The notes: generated by a model from the sequence alone, not told the origin. A DNA stretch of 64,000 nt from CAVSXS01 sp963767715 (GCA_963767715.1 CAVYFA010000014.1:1-64000); one strand, 5' to 3'; shown: positions 43,355-52,379, numbered from the stretch's first letter. Made by a program: numbers and translations.

Positions 43355-44844
43355 TCAATCCGCGGGCGGGGCACAACTTTACGAGGATCAGCGATGTGCT
43401 TGCCGTGTTTTCAGCGGCTGGTTGGAAAACTGATATGGCAGTCAAACTATATAGTGGGCACGCGATGGAACTGGCAAGCGAGGCTGCCGAAGAGGGCTAC
43501 GACCTGGTCATCGCTTACGGCGGTGACGGCACGATTAATCAGGTGGTCAATGGTGTCATGGCTGCCAACGGTAAGAAGCGGCAACCGGTCATCGTCGGTG
43601 TTCTTCCGGGAGGAACCGCTAATCAATGGGTGACCGAGACAAGCGAGCCCATTGATCCCGTAAAGGCTGCCCTCTCGCTCATCGACAGCGACGTAGACGA
43701 GGTGGATCTCGGGCGTATCCAGGTGCAAGGGCTGAAGTTCCCCAACGCAAAGCAAGAGGGCCAGCAGCAACAGAAAAAGGGCAGGAAGACACAGAAGAGC
43801 AGAGCAAAACAACCAGCGGGCGTTGAAAACTACTTCTTGTTGACGGCGGGCCTGGGTATCGACGCCGCGGTCATCAGCCATACCTCGAAAACCCTGAAGC
43901 AGCGCGTTGGTCGCCTCGCCTTCGATCTCGCCGCTGCCGAAGTGTTGCCGGAGAAACATGCCTTCCCCCTTGAGATAGCTTCAATTGAAGCGAATGGGAA
44001 GGGTGCAACAGTCCTCTGGAGCGGAGAAGCTTTCCAGGTCATCCTGGGCAATACGCGCCTTTACGCGGATGTGGTAGAGCTGACCCCTGATGCCTACGTC
44101 GATGACGGAAAGCTCGATCTCTGTGTGATCACAGAAGGCAATGCGCTTGCCACACTTGAACAAATGGCATCATTCCTGTTCCGCCGCAGACCCGATAGCA
44201 ACACCTCCCGAAACCTCCAGGCGGCGCATTTCTTGATTACGGTGCCGGCCTCCATTCACCTCCAGCTCGATGGGAGTGCTACACAACTTGAGGACTACCT
44301 GAGTAAGGCAGACCGTGAAGCGCTCCAACGCGCACCCGACAGGGCGCAGGTCATGGTGAGCTATCGCTTTGATGCCGTGCCACATGCTCTGCGGGTAGCG
44401 CTTCCAAAGACATACGACAATACGTTGTTCGAGCATTCGAGCTATGCGGGAGAGATCCACACCGCTGATGAACAGCAGCCTGCACAAGCACCCTCTGAAC
44501 AACACAACAGAGAGGATGATGAGATACAACGCCAGGCTTCTGATGATCTTGTCAACGCGCTTCTTGAGGATGGATATAAGGTCACAATCAGCGCTGTCGT
44601 AACAGCCCCAGGGAAGAGGCGGAGGTATGTCATCGCCGGCCAAACCGTAAAGCAACTGACGAGTGAAACGAAGCCTGTAGCTATCCGCATTGACGATGAC
44701 GCCGCCGTCCTCACGCGCACCGGCGAGCACGTCCCCCATGCGGATATCCTGAATGTGCAGGGCGGTGCGGAGGTCATCGTGGCCGGCAAGAAGAATAAGC
44801 GCGGCGTCATCAAGGCGCGGCAGGTGATGTTACCGAGTTTGTAA
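43327..44844 (+). CDS. diacylglycerol/sphingosine-kinase-like protein, paralog 2
   Basis: Product of 505 aa and a clear paralog of the protein at 26212. Catalytic parts are LVINPRAGHNFTRI, YGGDGTINQVVNGVMAA and VLPGGTANQW. IDPVKAALSLIDSDVDEVDL and DDGKLDLCVITEGNALATLE continue the fold. The 180-residue C-terminal extension is also kept. The start is ATG 43327, which overlaps the small gene upstream. The gene is followed by two copies of the FSRKG-type membrane protein, as the first DAGK-like gene has one nearby on the other strand, so the two lipid clusters look related by duplication. Confidence 0.88.
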   Translation: MRCRKVRLVINPRAGHNFTRISDVLAVFSAAGWKTDMAVKLYSGHAMELASEAAEEGYDLVIAYGGDGTINQVVNGVMAANGKKRQPVIVGVLPGGTANQWVTETSEPIDPVKAALSLIDSDVDEVDLGRIQVQGLKFPNAKQEGQQQQKKGRKTQKSRAKQPAGVENYFLLTAGLGIDAAVISHTSKTLKQRVGRLAFDLAAAEVLPEKHAFPLEIASIEANGKGATVLWSGEAFQVILGNTRLYADVVELTPDAYVDDGKLDLCVITEGNALATLEQMASFLFRRRPDSNTSRNLQAAHFLITVPASIHLQLDGSATQLEDYLSKADREALQRAPDRAQVMVSYRFDAVPHALRVALPKTYDNTLFEHSSYAGEIHTADEQQPAQAPSEQHNREDDEIQRQASDDLVNALLEDGYKVTISAVVTAPGKRRRYVIAGQTVKQLTSETKPVAIRIDDDAAVLTRTGEHVPHADILNVQGGAEVIVAGKKNKRGVIKARQVMLPSL

Positions 44845-44878
44845 CACTGGCACTGAGATGAAAGAGGAACACTGAACT

Positions 44879-45925
44879 ATGTTCGTACTTGCAGAGATTG
44901 CGCTTCCCCCGGTTGCGCTTGATAGTTTAATCATTGCGAGCCTTCTCTTGGCAATTGTGGGGACGCTCTACCTGGCCTATGATCTGCTCGGACGTCAGCA
45001 TGGGCCTTTGCAGTGGTTGACGTTAATCATTACCTGTGGGCTTGTCAATGCCCTTGTCCTCGGTTTCTTTGGCACCACCCTCTACTCTCTCTTAAAACAA
45101 CAGTTCAATTTTAACTATACGTTGCAATCCCTGGTGATCGGTGGGTTGATGGGCATTTTCACGGTCATCTTAGTAGACTTCCCCAAACCTCAGGCAAAGC
45201 CGCGCATCGTCTCCCTCAGAGGAAGCGCTATTGGACTTACACTTGGGCTTCTCTTCTTCCTCACCACTTTGTTTATTCGCCCCGACGATGCGCATCAAGC
45301 GCTGGACGTACGCACTGCACTGACTATGGGAGTAACTAGTGCAGCCCTCGCAACCCTCTGGCCATACCTCACCTGGGTTCCATCCGCCTCTCGACCCCAC
45401 GTCTTTTCGCGCAAAGGCTTTGTAATTGGAGTGCTGCTGGGACTTCTCCTATGGTCTGCCTTCTTCTTCCTCGCCAGTAAAAATATAGTCACTTCAGTGT
45501 TAGTAAGTATTCCACTTGCCTTCATCTGTGGAGTTCTCATCGGCCTCTGGCGCTTCATCCATTGGGATACATCCACTACTCAACACCACGTCTTTTCGCG
45601 CAGGGGGTTTCTGATCGGCTTCGTAATCGGATTCATCCCCTGGCTCATGTTTGAACTAACACAGCAGGATTTTAGGGGTGTATCTATAACTGGACCAGCA
45701 GATTGCTTACTGATTATAGTAACAATACTCATTATTGTCATCTTTGTAGGGGTCTTGTCGTTAGCAAGTGCGGTGGCTGGGAGCTTCTCACGCTATATCT
45801 TATGGAAGGCAAATACGTTACCTCTGCGTTTCTTAGGAGCCGTTGGACTGGTGCTCATCCTGCTCGGTTTCTGCTTACAGGCAGTGCCGCCTGTGATCGA
45901 GCTCATCAACATTTTAAGGACATGA
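44879..45925 (+). CDS. polytopic membrane protein (FSRKG-repeat family), copy 2
   Basis: Product of 348 aa with about ten helices. It begins MFVLAEIALPPVALDSLIIA and contains LAYDLLGRQHGPLQWLTLII, which all three copies share. Internally a unit of about 65-70 residues repeats three times: SLRGSAIGLTLGLLFFL, FSRKGFVIGVLLGLLLW and FSRRGFLIGFVIGFIPW, each preceded by an (L)W-x-x-x-x-W turn (TLWPYLTW, GLWRFIHW). No named family is known to me. GAAAGAGGAACACTGAACT precedes the ATG. It forms a tandem pair with the next gene. Confidence 0.85.
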   Translation: MFVLAEIALPPVALDSLIIASLLLAIVGTLYLAYDLLGRQHGPLQWLTLIITCGLVNALVLGFFGTTLYSLLKQQFNFNYTLQSLVIGGLMGIFTVILVDFPKPQAKPRIVSLRGSAIGLTLGLLFFLTTLFIRPDDAHQALDVRTALTMGVTSAALATLWPYLTWVPSASRPHVFSRKGFVIGVLLGLLLWSAFFFLASKNIVTSVLVSIPLAFICGVLIGLWRFIHWDTSTTQHHVFSRRGFLIGFVIGFIPWLMFELTQQDFRGVSITGPADCLLIIVTILIIVIFVGVLSLASAVAGSFSRYILWKANTLPLRFLGAVGLVLILLGFCLQAVPPVIELINILRT

Positions 45926-46053
45926 ACGGAACAGTGAAAGTTGATCCTCACACGACTTACGATTTTCTTACGAGAAGCGAGGCTTTTTAGCGAAGCACGT
46001 GATGTTACCAGGTTTGTAACACTGGCGCTGAGATGAAAGAGGAACACTGAACT

Positions 46054-47106
46054 ATGTTCGTACTTGCAGAGATTGCGCTTCCCCCGGTTGCACTTGATAG
46101 TTTCTTCATTGCGAGCGTTCTCTTCGCAATTGTAGGAACACTCTACCTGGCCTATGATCTGCTCGGACGCCAACATGGACCCTTGCAATGGTTGACGTTA
46201 ATCATTACCTGTGGGCTTGTCAGTGCTCTTGTCCTCGGCTTCGTTGGCTCGTTCGTCTTCCTTCTCACAAATCAGCATTTCGGTCTTTACTTTACGTTGC
46301 AAGCCCTGGTGATCGGAGCATTGATGGGCGTGTTCACGGTCGTCTTAGTAGACTCCCCCAAATCTCAGGCAAAGCCCCGCATCGTTTCCCGGAAAGGAAG
46401 TGCCATTGGACTGGTACTTGGGCTCCTATTCTTCTTCACCGCCTTGTTTGTCCTGCGCAGCGATGTACATAAAGCGCCGGATGTACCTGCTGCACTGGCT
46501 ATGGGAGTAACCTGCGCAGTCTGCGTAAACCTCTGGCCATACCTCACCTGGAATCCGTCTACCGCTCGACCCTCTATCTTATCCGGCAAAGGGTTTATGA
46601 TTGGACTATTATTGACATTTCTCTTGTGGTCTGCCTTCTTCTTCCTGGCTAGTAAAGATATAGTCTTTTCAGTATTAGCAGGTGCTCCACTTGCGTTCGC
46701 CTGTGGAGGTCTCATCGGCCTCTGGCGCTTCATCCATTGGGAAGCAGCCACTCCTCAACTCCACGTCTTTTCGCGCCAGGGGTTTCAGGTCGGCTTCGTG
46801 ATCGGATTCATCCCTCTTCTCGTTTTTTTCATGATAGGGGATTACCCCTTCTTTGCGATGGTACATGGGACTGGATTGCTAGACGGCTTGCAATATATGA
46901 TGCAAATACTCATTATTGTTGGCGGAATAGGAGCATTTGCGTTAGCGAGTGCGGCGGCCGGCAGCATCTCACGCTATATCTTATGGAAGGCAAATATGTT
47001 ACCTCTGCGTTTCTTAGGAGCCGTTGGACTGGTGCTCATCCTGCTCGGTTTCTGCTTACAGGCAGTGCCACCCGTGATCGAACTCATCAACATTATAGGG
47101 ACATAA
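46054..47106 (+). CDS. polytopic membrane protein (FSRKG-repeat family), copy 3
   Basis: Product of 350 aa, very similar to copy 2 in the first 75 residues and in the last 70, more diverged in the middle. The upstream 60 bp and downstream 50 bp also match those around copy 2. The gene is therefore one member of a tandem duplication of about 1.18 kb. The repeats are RKGSAIGLVLGLLFFFTALF, SGKGFMIGLLLTFLLW and FSRQGFQVGFVIGFIPLL. Function unknown; the family is confined to this region as far as the window shows. Confidence 0.85.
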   Translation: MFVLAEIALPPVALDSFFIASVLFAIVGTLYLAYDLLGRQHGPLQWLTLIITCGLVSALVLGFVGSFVFLLTNQHFGLYFTLQALVIGALMGVFTVVLVDSPKSQAKPRIVSRKGSAIGLVLGLLFFFTALFVLRSDVHKAPDVPAALAMGVTCAVCVNLWPYLTWNPSTARPSILSGKGFMIGLLLTFLLWSAFFFLASKDIVFSVLAGAPLAFACGGLIGLWRFIHWEAATPQLHVFSRQGFQVGFVIGFIPLLVFFMIGDYPFFAMVHGTGLLDGLQYMMQILIIVGGIGAFALASAAAGSISRYILWKANMLPLRFLGAVGLVLILLGFCLQAVPPVIELINIIGT

Positions 47107-47163
47107 ACGGAACAGCGAAAGTTGATCCCCACTTACTATTTTCTTACGAGAAGCGAGGTTTTT

Positions 47164-48849
47164 ATGACAACTGCCCATTCATTACACGCACACTCGTCGC
47201 TCGAACGAGCCTCCCAAATCACCCTGGTGCTGGCTCATCACGAGCTGTGGTCTCTCGTCGAGGTTCTGGACCTGGGACGCTTCGTTCCCTTTCACCTTCG
47301 CCGTCCTGCTCCTGCGCAGCGAGACAACACTGAGCTTCATACGCCGCCAGAGCAACTGCGCGCGGCGCTTGAAGAACTGGGACCTACCTTCATGAAACTG
47401 GGCCAGATGCTCTCCACACGCGACGACCTGTTGCCCACGGCGTACCAACGCGAGCTGGCCACATTACAGGATGCCGCCCCGACGATCCCCTTCGAGATTG
47501 TGCGTGAGACGATCACGGCGGAACTGGGTCAGCCGCTCGAGCAAGCCTTCGCTACCTTTGATTGCACGCCGCTGGCGGCTGCCTCCATTGGACAGGCCCA
47601 CCTGGCCACCTTGCGGGATGGCACTAACGTGGTGGTCAAGGTTCGCCGGCCAGGGGCCGTCGAACAGGTGGATGAGGACCTGAAGTTACTGCACAGCCTG
47701 GCCACAGTAGCCACCCATCACTCGGAACTCGCCAGGCAGTACGATGTCGTTGGGCTTGTACAGGAGTTCGACCAGAGCCTGCGGGCTGAACTGGACTACC
47801 TGCGTGAAGGACACAATACTGAGCGCTTCGCCAGGAACTTTGCGAACGAGAAAATGGTCCAGATCCCGCGGGTGTTCTGGGAGACGACCACCTCACGTGT
47901 GCTCACGCAGGAACGGATTCATGGCATGAAGGTGACGGATCTAGCTGCCCTCGATGCAGCAGGCATCGACCGCGCGGCACTCAGCAAGCTTGGTGCCCGG
48001 CTCTTCCTCAAAATGGTCTTCGAGGATGGCTTTTTCCACGCGGATCTGCACCCGGGCAATCTCTTCATCGAGGAAGGGGGACATATTGGGCTGATTGACT
48101 TCGGCATGGTCGGGAGCGTGGATGAACAGACCCGCGCGGAACTGGGACTCCTGCTGTCCGGCCTGACCGGCCAGGATACCGACCGGTTGGTCGATGCGCT
48201 GCTCGAACTTGGGGCGTCTGAGCAGCCGATCGATCGAGCCGCGCTACGCCGTGACCTGGAGCACTTACTCTCTCAGTTTGTCGACCAACCGCTCAGCGCA
48301 CTCCCCATGGGACCCTTGCTGACAGAGGTGTTCAGCATTGTGCGTCGCCACCATCTCGTCTTGCCGTCCAAGCTGACGCTGCTGCTCAAGACGACGGTCA
48401 TGACGGAGGGCATGGCGGTGCAACTGGATCCCTCCTTCAACCTCGTGGAGGCGCTTACTCCCTTTGTAGAGCGCCTCATGCTCCATGAGAACTCGCCAGT
48501 CGCCTGGGCCAGGCGCTTCGGCAAAGCGATTCCAGATCTGCTCTGGCTCGCCACCGAGTTACCCCAACAAGTGCGGCATCTGCTTGGCGAACTGGATCGG
48601 GGTTCCTTGAAGATCGCTGTCCAGCCAACCGGGTTGGATTCAACGCTCAATCGTGTTGAACGTGTTGCGAACCGGATAGTGTTGGGGAGTATTGTAGCGG
48701 CGTTCATCATTGCGCTCGCCGTGCTCCTATCGGTCTCGCACCCTGGAGGCTCCCCGTTGTGGTCATGGGTCTTGACCATCGGATTTGCTGTTGCTGCCGT
48801 GCTCGGCCTCTACCTGGTCTGGAGTATCTTCCGCTCGGGTCGCCACTAA
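47164..48849 (+). CDS. ABC1/UbiB-family atypical kinase
   Basis: About 561 aa from ATG 47164 (MTTAHSLHAHSS), close to AAGCGAGG. Hallmarks are the KxGQ region FMKLGQMLSTRDDLLP, the Ala-rich loop PLAAASIGQAHLA, VVVKVRRPG, the catalytic FHADLHPGNLF and the metal motif LIDFGMVG. Two C-terminal helices (about 495-555) anchor it in the membrane. UbiB-type proteins support ubiquinone/menaquinone biosynthesis or isoprenoid-lipid handling. It follows the membrane protein pair by 57 bp and is likely in the same unit. Confidence 0.93.
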   Translation: MTTAHSLHAHSSLERASQITLVLAHHELWSLVEVLDLGRFVPFHLRRPAPAQRDNTELHTPPEQLRAALEELGPTFMKLGQMLSTRDDLLPTAYQRELATLQDAAPTIPFEIVRETITAELGQPLEQAFATFDCTPLAAASIGQAHLATLRDGTNVVVKVRRPGAVEQVDEDLKLLHSLATVATHHSELARQYDVVGLVQEFDQSLRAELDYLREGHNTERFARNFANEKMVQIPRVFWETTTSRVLTQERIHGMKVTDLAALDAAGIDRAALSKLGARLFLKMVFEDGFFHADLHPGNLFIEEGGHIGLIDFGMVGSVDEQTRAELGLLLSGLTGQDTDRLVDALLELGASEQPIDRAALRRDLEHLLSQFVDQPLSALPMGPLLTEVFSIVRRHHLVLPSKLTLLLKTTVMTEGMAVQLDPSFNLVEALTPFVERLMLHENSPVAWARRFGKAIPDLLWLATELPQQVRHLLGELDRGSLKIAVQPTGLDSTLNRVERVANRIVLGSIVAAFIIALAVLLSVSHPGGSPLWSWVLTIGFAVAAVLGLYLVWSIFRSGRH

Positions 48850-49346
48850 TGTGACAGTCTCCTTGCATGCCGCTTTGTCAACACATCTAGCGTCCACCTG
48901 TACAGGAAGATCAGCAGGACGAGCAAGAGCGCGCCTGTCAGGTAGCCCGCCAGGACATCGATGAGCCAATGAGACCCCTCATATATGCGCGAATAGCCAA
49001 TCAAGAGAATATTCAGCCCAGCATAGAGCTGGAACGGGATCAAGACCCAGCGATAGCGCCACTCCCTTACCGGCTTGGTGAAGCTCAGATAGAGCAGAAA
49101 ACCATAGTAGACCACGTCATTCTCAACATGACCGGAGGGGAAACTGGGAACTGTCTCAGGCATATACACATGGATAAGCGGCGAACTTGGACGAGGACGG
49201 GCAACCGAAAAGCCGACAATCCAATTGAGGCCATCTGCTAAAGCAGTGCCAAGCGAGATGAAGCCGATTATTCTTATCTGACCTTCCTCCCATCCAGTGA
49301 AGTCAAATAATTGCGGCTGATATGCATCATTGATGAGATTTGACAT
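48846..49346 (-). CDS. PAP2-family membrane phosphatase, short N-terminus
   Basis: Product of 166 aa. All three motifs are present (FSVARPRPSSPL, SFPSGHVENDV, GYSRIYEGSHWLIDVLAGY), but it lacks the two or three N-terminal helices of the paralogs at 21260 and 23416, so it is about 100 residues short. Residues 1-28 have no match in the paralogs. It overlaps by 4 bp the convergent UbiB gene. It could be a truncated copy or use a different start that was not seen. Confidence 0.75.
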   Translation of the reverse strand: MSNLINDAYQPQLFDFTGWEEGQIRIIGFISLGTALADGLNWIVGFSVARPRPSSPLIHVYMPETVPSFPSGHVENDVVYYGFLLYLSFTKPVREWRYRWVLIPFQLYAGLNILLIGYSRIYEGSHWLIDVLAGYLTGALLLVLLIFLYRWTLDVLTKRHARRLSH

Positions 49347-49421
49347 ATACTATGTTGTAACCGGCTATGATAGGTATTTGTGGGTTTTTCAGAGAGCATT
49401 CTCAGATAAGGACACCCAGCC

Positions 49422-50228
49422 ATGCCAATGTCAAAGCGCTGCATCCCCTATACGCCGCGTTTTCGCGAGCTGCGCGACACCACCTTCGCGCTCGTCTCCA
49501 CCGCAGGCATACACCTGCGCGGCCAGGAACCCTACAACCTCGATGGCGACAATACGTGGCGTCTCCTGCCCGGTGACGTGCAGGCCGGACAGTTGATGGT
49601 GACGCACGGCCACTACGATCACAGCGACGCCGACCAGGATATCAACTGCATCTTCCCCATCGACCGCTTGCGCGAACTGGCCGCCTCGGGAGTCATCGGC
49701 GGTGTTGGCAACCGGCACCTCGGCTTTATGGGATACACACAGCAGATGCGCGACCTCTACGAACGCGCTGCCCCCGAAATGGCGAAGATCATCGCGCGTT
49801 CCAGCGCCGACGCCGTGCTGCTCACCGCCGGCTGACCGCTCTGCCACCGGGTTGTAGTTGCAATCCAGCGCGAAATCGAGATGCAGGGCATACCCACCAT
49901 CCTCATCACCGTTTTTCCCAATGAATCACGGCAGGCCGGCCCGCCGCGAGCCATCCATCCCATTGGCTTCAAACCCGGCAACTCACTCGGCGGCCCCTTC
50001 CAGCCCGACCTCCAGCGCAAAGTGCTGCGCGACGCCCTGGCCAGGTGGGAGGCACGCGAAGAGCCCGGCAACATCTGGGAGATCGACTACCCTGAATATG
50101 ATAGCGGTGGCTGGACATACGCACTGGAAGATGAAGAGGCCTGCTTTACAGCTTACGCAGCGCCTCGAACAACGCCTCGTTGTCGGGCATATCAGTCGTG
50201 CTATCCATCACCTCGATATAGCGGATGA
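49422..50228 (+). CDS. GrdB/PrdB-family selenoprotein (glycine/sarcosine/betaine/proline reductase B type), UGA as Sec at codon 138
   Basis: The frame opens at ATG 49422, with AAGGA 9 nt upstream, and reads to a TGA at 49833-49835. It then continues in the same frame to 50228. Before the TGA: LMVTHGHYDHSDADQDINCI, FPIDRLRELAASGVIGGVGN, RSSADAVLLTAG. After it: PLCHRVVVAIQREIEMQGIP. The TGA falls exactly where this family has Sec or Cys in a U-x-x-C redox pair, so it is most simply selenocysteine (268 residues with Sec138). The substrate is unknown; short members of this family occur outside classical glycine reductase. The 3' end overlaps the convergent peroxiredoxin gene by 83 bp, so the exact C-terminus is uncertain. 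Confidence 0.8.
49849..49866 (+). promoter_or_regulatory. candidate SECIS hairpin after the Sec UGA
   Basis: Starting 13 nt after the UGA, GGGTTG (49849-49854) can pair with CAATCC (49861-49866) around the 6-nt loop TAGTTG. The loop begins 19 nt after the UGA, which is within the usual distance for bacterial SECIS elements. The stem is short and includes one G-U pair. Confidence 0.4.
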
Positions 50229-50631
50229 TGCCCTTTTTATCGATCAGGAACACTGCGCGATTAGCGAAGCCTCCCGGGTTGCGCACCCCATACATGTCAA
50301 CGACATGGCCCTGTGGATAGAAATCCGACAGGTTGGGTATTGTCGTGCCCATTGATTTCGCCCAGGCGTTCAGCGCGTGAGTGCTATCGGTGCTGATGCT
50401 GACCACCTCGGTATCGTAGTCCTTGAAGCGCTCCAGTTCCGCTTCATAGGCTGGAATTTGCGCCGAGCAAACCCTGCTGAACGCAAAGGGCACAAAGGCC
50501 AGCACGACATTTTTCTTATCGCGCCGATCTACCAGGCGCCAATCTTCTCTCTTGCCGGTCCTCAAGCTGAAATCGGGAGCGATGTCCCCAACCTGCAATG
50601 TGCTCGTTTCTGAACGGCTATTCGATGCCAT
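50146..50631 (-). CDS. peroxiredoxin (AhpC/TSA, AhpE/BCP-like)
   Basis: Product of 161 aa with a thioredoxin fold. The peroxidatic Cys is in VPFAFSRVCSAQIPAYEAEL (P-x-x-x-S-x-x-C, Thr replaced by Ser). Supporting parts are VGDIAPDFSLRTG and RAVFLIDKKGIIRYIEV. No obvious resolving Cys is seen, so it may be 1-Cys and use an external thiol donor. It is convergent and overlapping with the putative selenoprotein, a possible redox partner. ATG at 50631 with AGAAAGGATTGAGAGTTC upstream. Confidence 0.9.
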   Translation of the reverse strand: MASNSRSETSTLQVGDIAPDFSLRTGKREDWRLVDRRDKKNVVLAFVPFAFSRVCSAQIPAYEAELERFKDYDTEVVSISTDSTHALNAWAKSMGTTIPNLSDFYPQGHVVDMYGVRNPGGFANRAVFLIDKKGIIRYIEVMDSTTDMPDNEALFEALRKL

Positions 50632-50806
50632 GAACTCTCAATCCTTTCTCTGTCTATGCCATGCACGACGCTGTGATGCTGCGCTCTTATGCAGGCGTTA
50701 CCCGCCAGACGCACAAAACGTCATGCAAGTGTTATTGTTTTTTCCCTGCGGCGATGGATTTTATTTCGCAAACAACACCCAGTTAAGGATTTTAGCATTC
50801 ACAAAA

Positions 50807-50825
50807 AGCGCGTGTCAAACGCGCT
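50807..50825 (-). terminator. hairpin with T-run on the minus strand
   Basis: AGCGCGT (50807-50813) pairs with ACGCGCT (50819-50825) around GTCAA. On the minus strand the stem is followed by TTTTTGT, the form of an intrinsic terminator. No minus-strand gene ends here; it could stop antisense transcripts of the gene at 50847. Confidence 0.35.
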
Positions 50826-50846
50826 AGAGAAGGCTCATCACCCTGC

Positions 50847-52250
50847 ATGTTGCAAGAGGATGTCTCACAACCATCTCCAATAAATTCGGGCGAACCGGCG
50901 CGAGAACCCACGCGGGCAAGTTTGCGCGACCAACTATTGGCGCGTAAAGGCGCGCTTGTCTACGTGCCCCTCATCCTCGCAGTGTTTCTCATGTTTTGCG
51001 GCGCATCCTGGCAGCTATTCTGGCCGCATACCGATGCCGCTCGTTACCAGTGCTACGCCCTCACCTTCTGGCTGGGCGGCAGCGCTGCCCATCTCGTCCC
51101 CGCCAACCACTGCTCTTTCCTGTCCGCCTCCACCTTCGCCTTGCCTCCCTTGCACGCGCTCCCGCTCGAGTACCCTCCCCTGACGCTCCTCATATTTACG
51201 CCTGCCCTGCTCGGGCCCCTGGCTTACTATCAAGTAATCTTCGCCGTGCTGATGGTGTTCGTGGCAGCGTTCATCTACTGGCTGCTGCTGCGCTACGGCC
51301 CGCGCGGCTCCTGGCTGGCCTTCGCCTTCTTCATGCTGATGGGAGCGTATGCCACGGCTGAAGGCCGCTTTGATCTCGTGCCGGCCGCGCTCACCCTGCT
51401 GTGCGTCATCGCAGCCGAACGCAAGCACTGGACCTATGCCTATATCGCGCTCGCCCTCGGCTTCCTGCTGAAAATCTATCCCGTGCTGCTGCTGCCCGCG
51501 CTTTTCATCGCCGAGCAGCGCGACGCGCAGCGCCTCTACATGCCCGCGCAGCGTATCACTCCGGCAACTCTCCTCCGCGAAATCTGGAAGACGCTCCTTG
51601 GGGTGCGCCACTGGCGCTGGAAAAACACGCTCATTTTCTTCGGCGTGATCGTGGCCGTCACCGGCGCTTTTGCCCTGCTGGACTTCCGGGGAGCCGTCCT
51701 GAGCCAGCTCAACTACTTCACAAATCGCCCCGTGCAGGTCGAATCGACGGGCAGCACCCTGCTCTTCCTGGCAACCCGCTTCGGCTACCCCGTGCAGATT
51801 GTCTACACCTTCGGCTCGATCAATATGCTCAGCGCGCTCGGCGGACCCGTCGCGCTCCTTTTCGAGGCGCTGTTCGTGCTCGGATATCTCTACACGATCT
51901 TCTTGCAGTGGCGCGGCAAGCTGGATATGCTTCAAACCTTCATCGTTATCCTGCTTGTCTTCATCGTGACGGGCAAAGTATTCAGCCCGCAGTATCTCAT
52001 CTGGCTCATCCCGCTGCTCGTCTACGGGGGTGCATATAACCGCTTCTGGCTCATCACCTGGAGCATTATCTCCTTGCTCACCACCCTCGTCTATCCGTTC
52101 CTGTACACTCTCACGCCCAACGGACTGCTAGCTCCATACATTCCCGGCTTCATCGAGAGTGTGGCCGCGCGCAATGCTCTACTGATCCTGTTGACGCTGG
52201 CATTGATGTTCGGCTGGTTCCAGGCCAGGATCAGCCGGCAGCCGGGTTGA
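50847..52250 (+). CDS. GT87-like / DUF2029 membrane mannosyltransferase
   Basis: Product of 467 aa with about ten membrane helices. An Asp-Ala-Ala-Arg-Tyr (HTDAARYQCYALTFW) near the first luminal loop, LEYPPLTLLIFTPALLGP, ALALGFLLKIYPVLLLPALF, and GKVFSPQYLIWLIPLLVYGG are typical for polyprenol-phosphate-mannose-dependent transferases of the GT87 group. It acts at the membrane with a polyprenyl-phosphate sugar donor and an external acceptor glycan or lipid. ATG 50847 lies in GCATGTTGCAAG with no strong site; the next start options give little change. Confidence 0.85.
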   Translation: MLQEDVSQPSPINSGEPAREPTRASLRDQLLARKGALVYVPLILAVFLMFCGASWQLFWPHTDAARYQCYALTFWLGGSAAHLVPANHCSFLSASTFALPPLHALPLEYPPLTLLIFTPALLGPLAYYQVIFAVLMVFVAAFIYWLLLRYGPRGSWLAFAFFMLMGAYATAEGRFDLVPAALTLLCVIAAERKHWTYAYIALALGFLLKIYPVLLLPALFIAEQRDAQRLYMPAQRITPATLLREIWKTLLGVRHWRWKNTLIFFGVIVAVTGAFALLDFRGAVLSQLNYFTNRPVQVESTGSTLLFLATRFGYPVQIVYTFGSINMLSALGGPVALLFEALFVLGYLYTIFLQWRGKLDMLQTFIVILLVFIVTGKVFSPQYLIWLIPLLVYGGAYNRFWLITWSIISLLTTLVYPFLYTLTPNGLLAPYIPGFIESVAARNALLILLTLALMFGWFQARISRQPG

Positions 52251-52290
52251 CTGGTCGCAATATCTGGACACGAGACAGGAGAGATCCGTT

Positions 52291-52366
52291 CTTTGTAGAG
52301 GCAGGGGCGGTGGGGAGAGGTGTGGGGCCCCTTGCGGGTGCCTTGCCTGCCTCCGCGCCTCGTCAG
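52291..52366. repeat. GTAGAGGCAGGGGCGG-type repeat, copy 2
   Basis: TTCTTTGTAGAGGCAGGGGC...GGGGCCCCTTGCGGGTGCCT, also seen at 29276 and 56618. It sits directly upstream of the next gene and includes the region where its promoter would be expected. Confidence 0.8.
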
Positions 52367-52379
52367 AAAGGCGATTATT

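Noticed and set aside
49833..49835. TGA considered as a simple nonsense mutation or end of a short gene
   Set aside because: The family-like sequence continues in the same frame and the TGA is at the known Sec/Cys site, so selenocysteine is the better reading; a point mutation cannot be fully excluded.
51015..51935. 306-codon minus-strand frame opposite the mannosyltransferase gene
   Set aside because: The product is rich in Gln, Glu, Arg and His without domains, and it lies fully antisense to a clear membrane protein gene; a shadow frame of GC-rich coding DNA.
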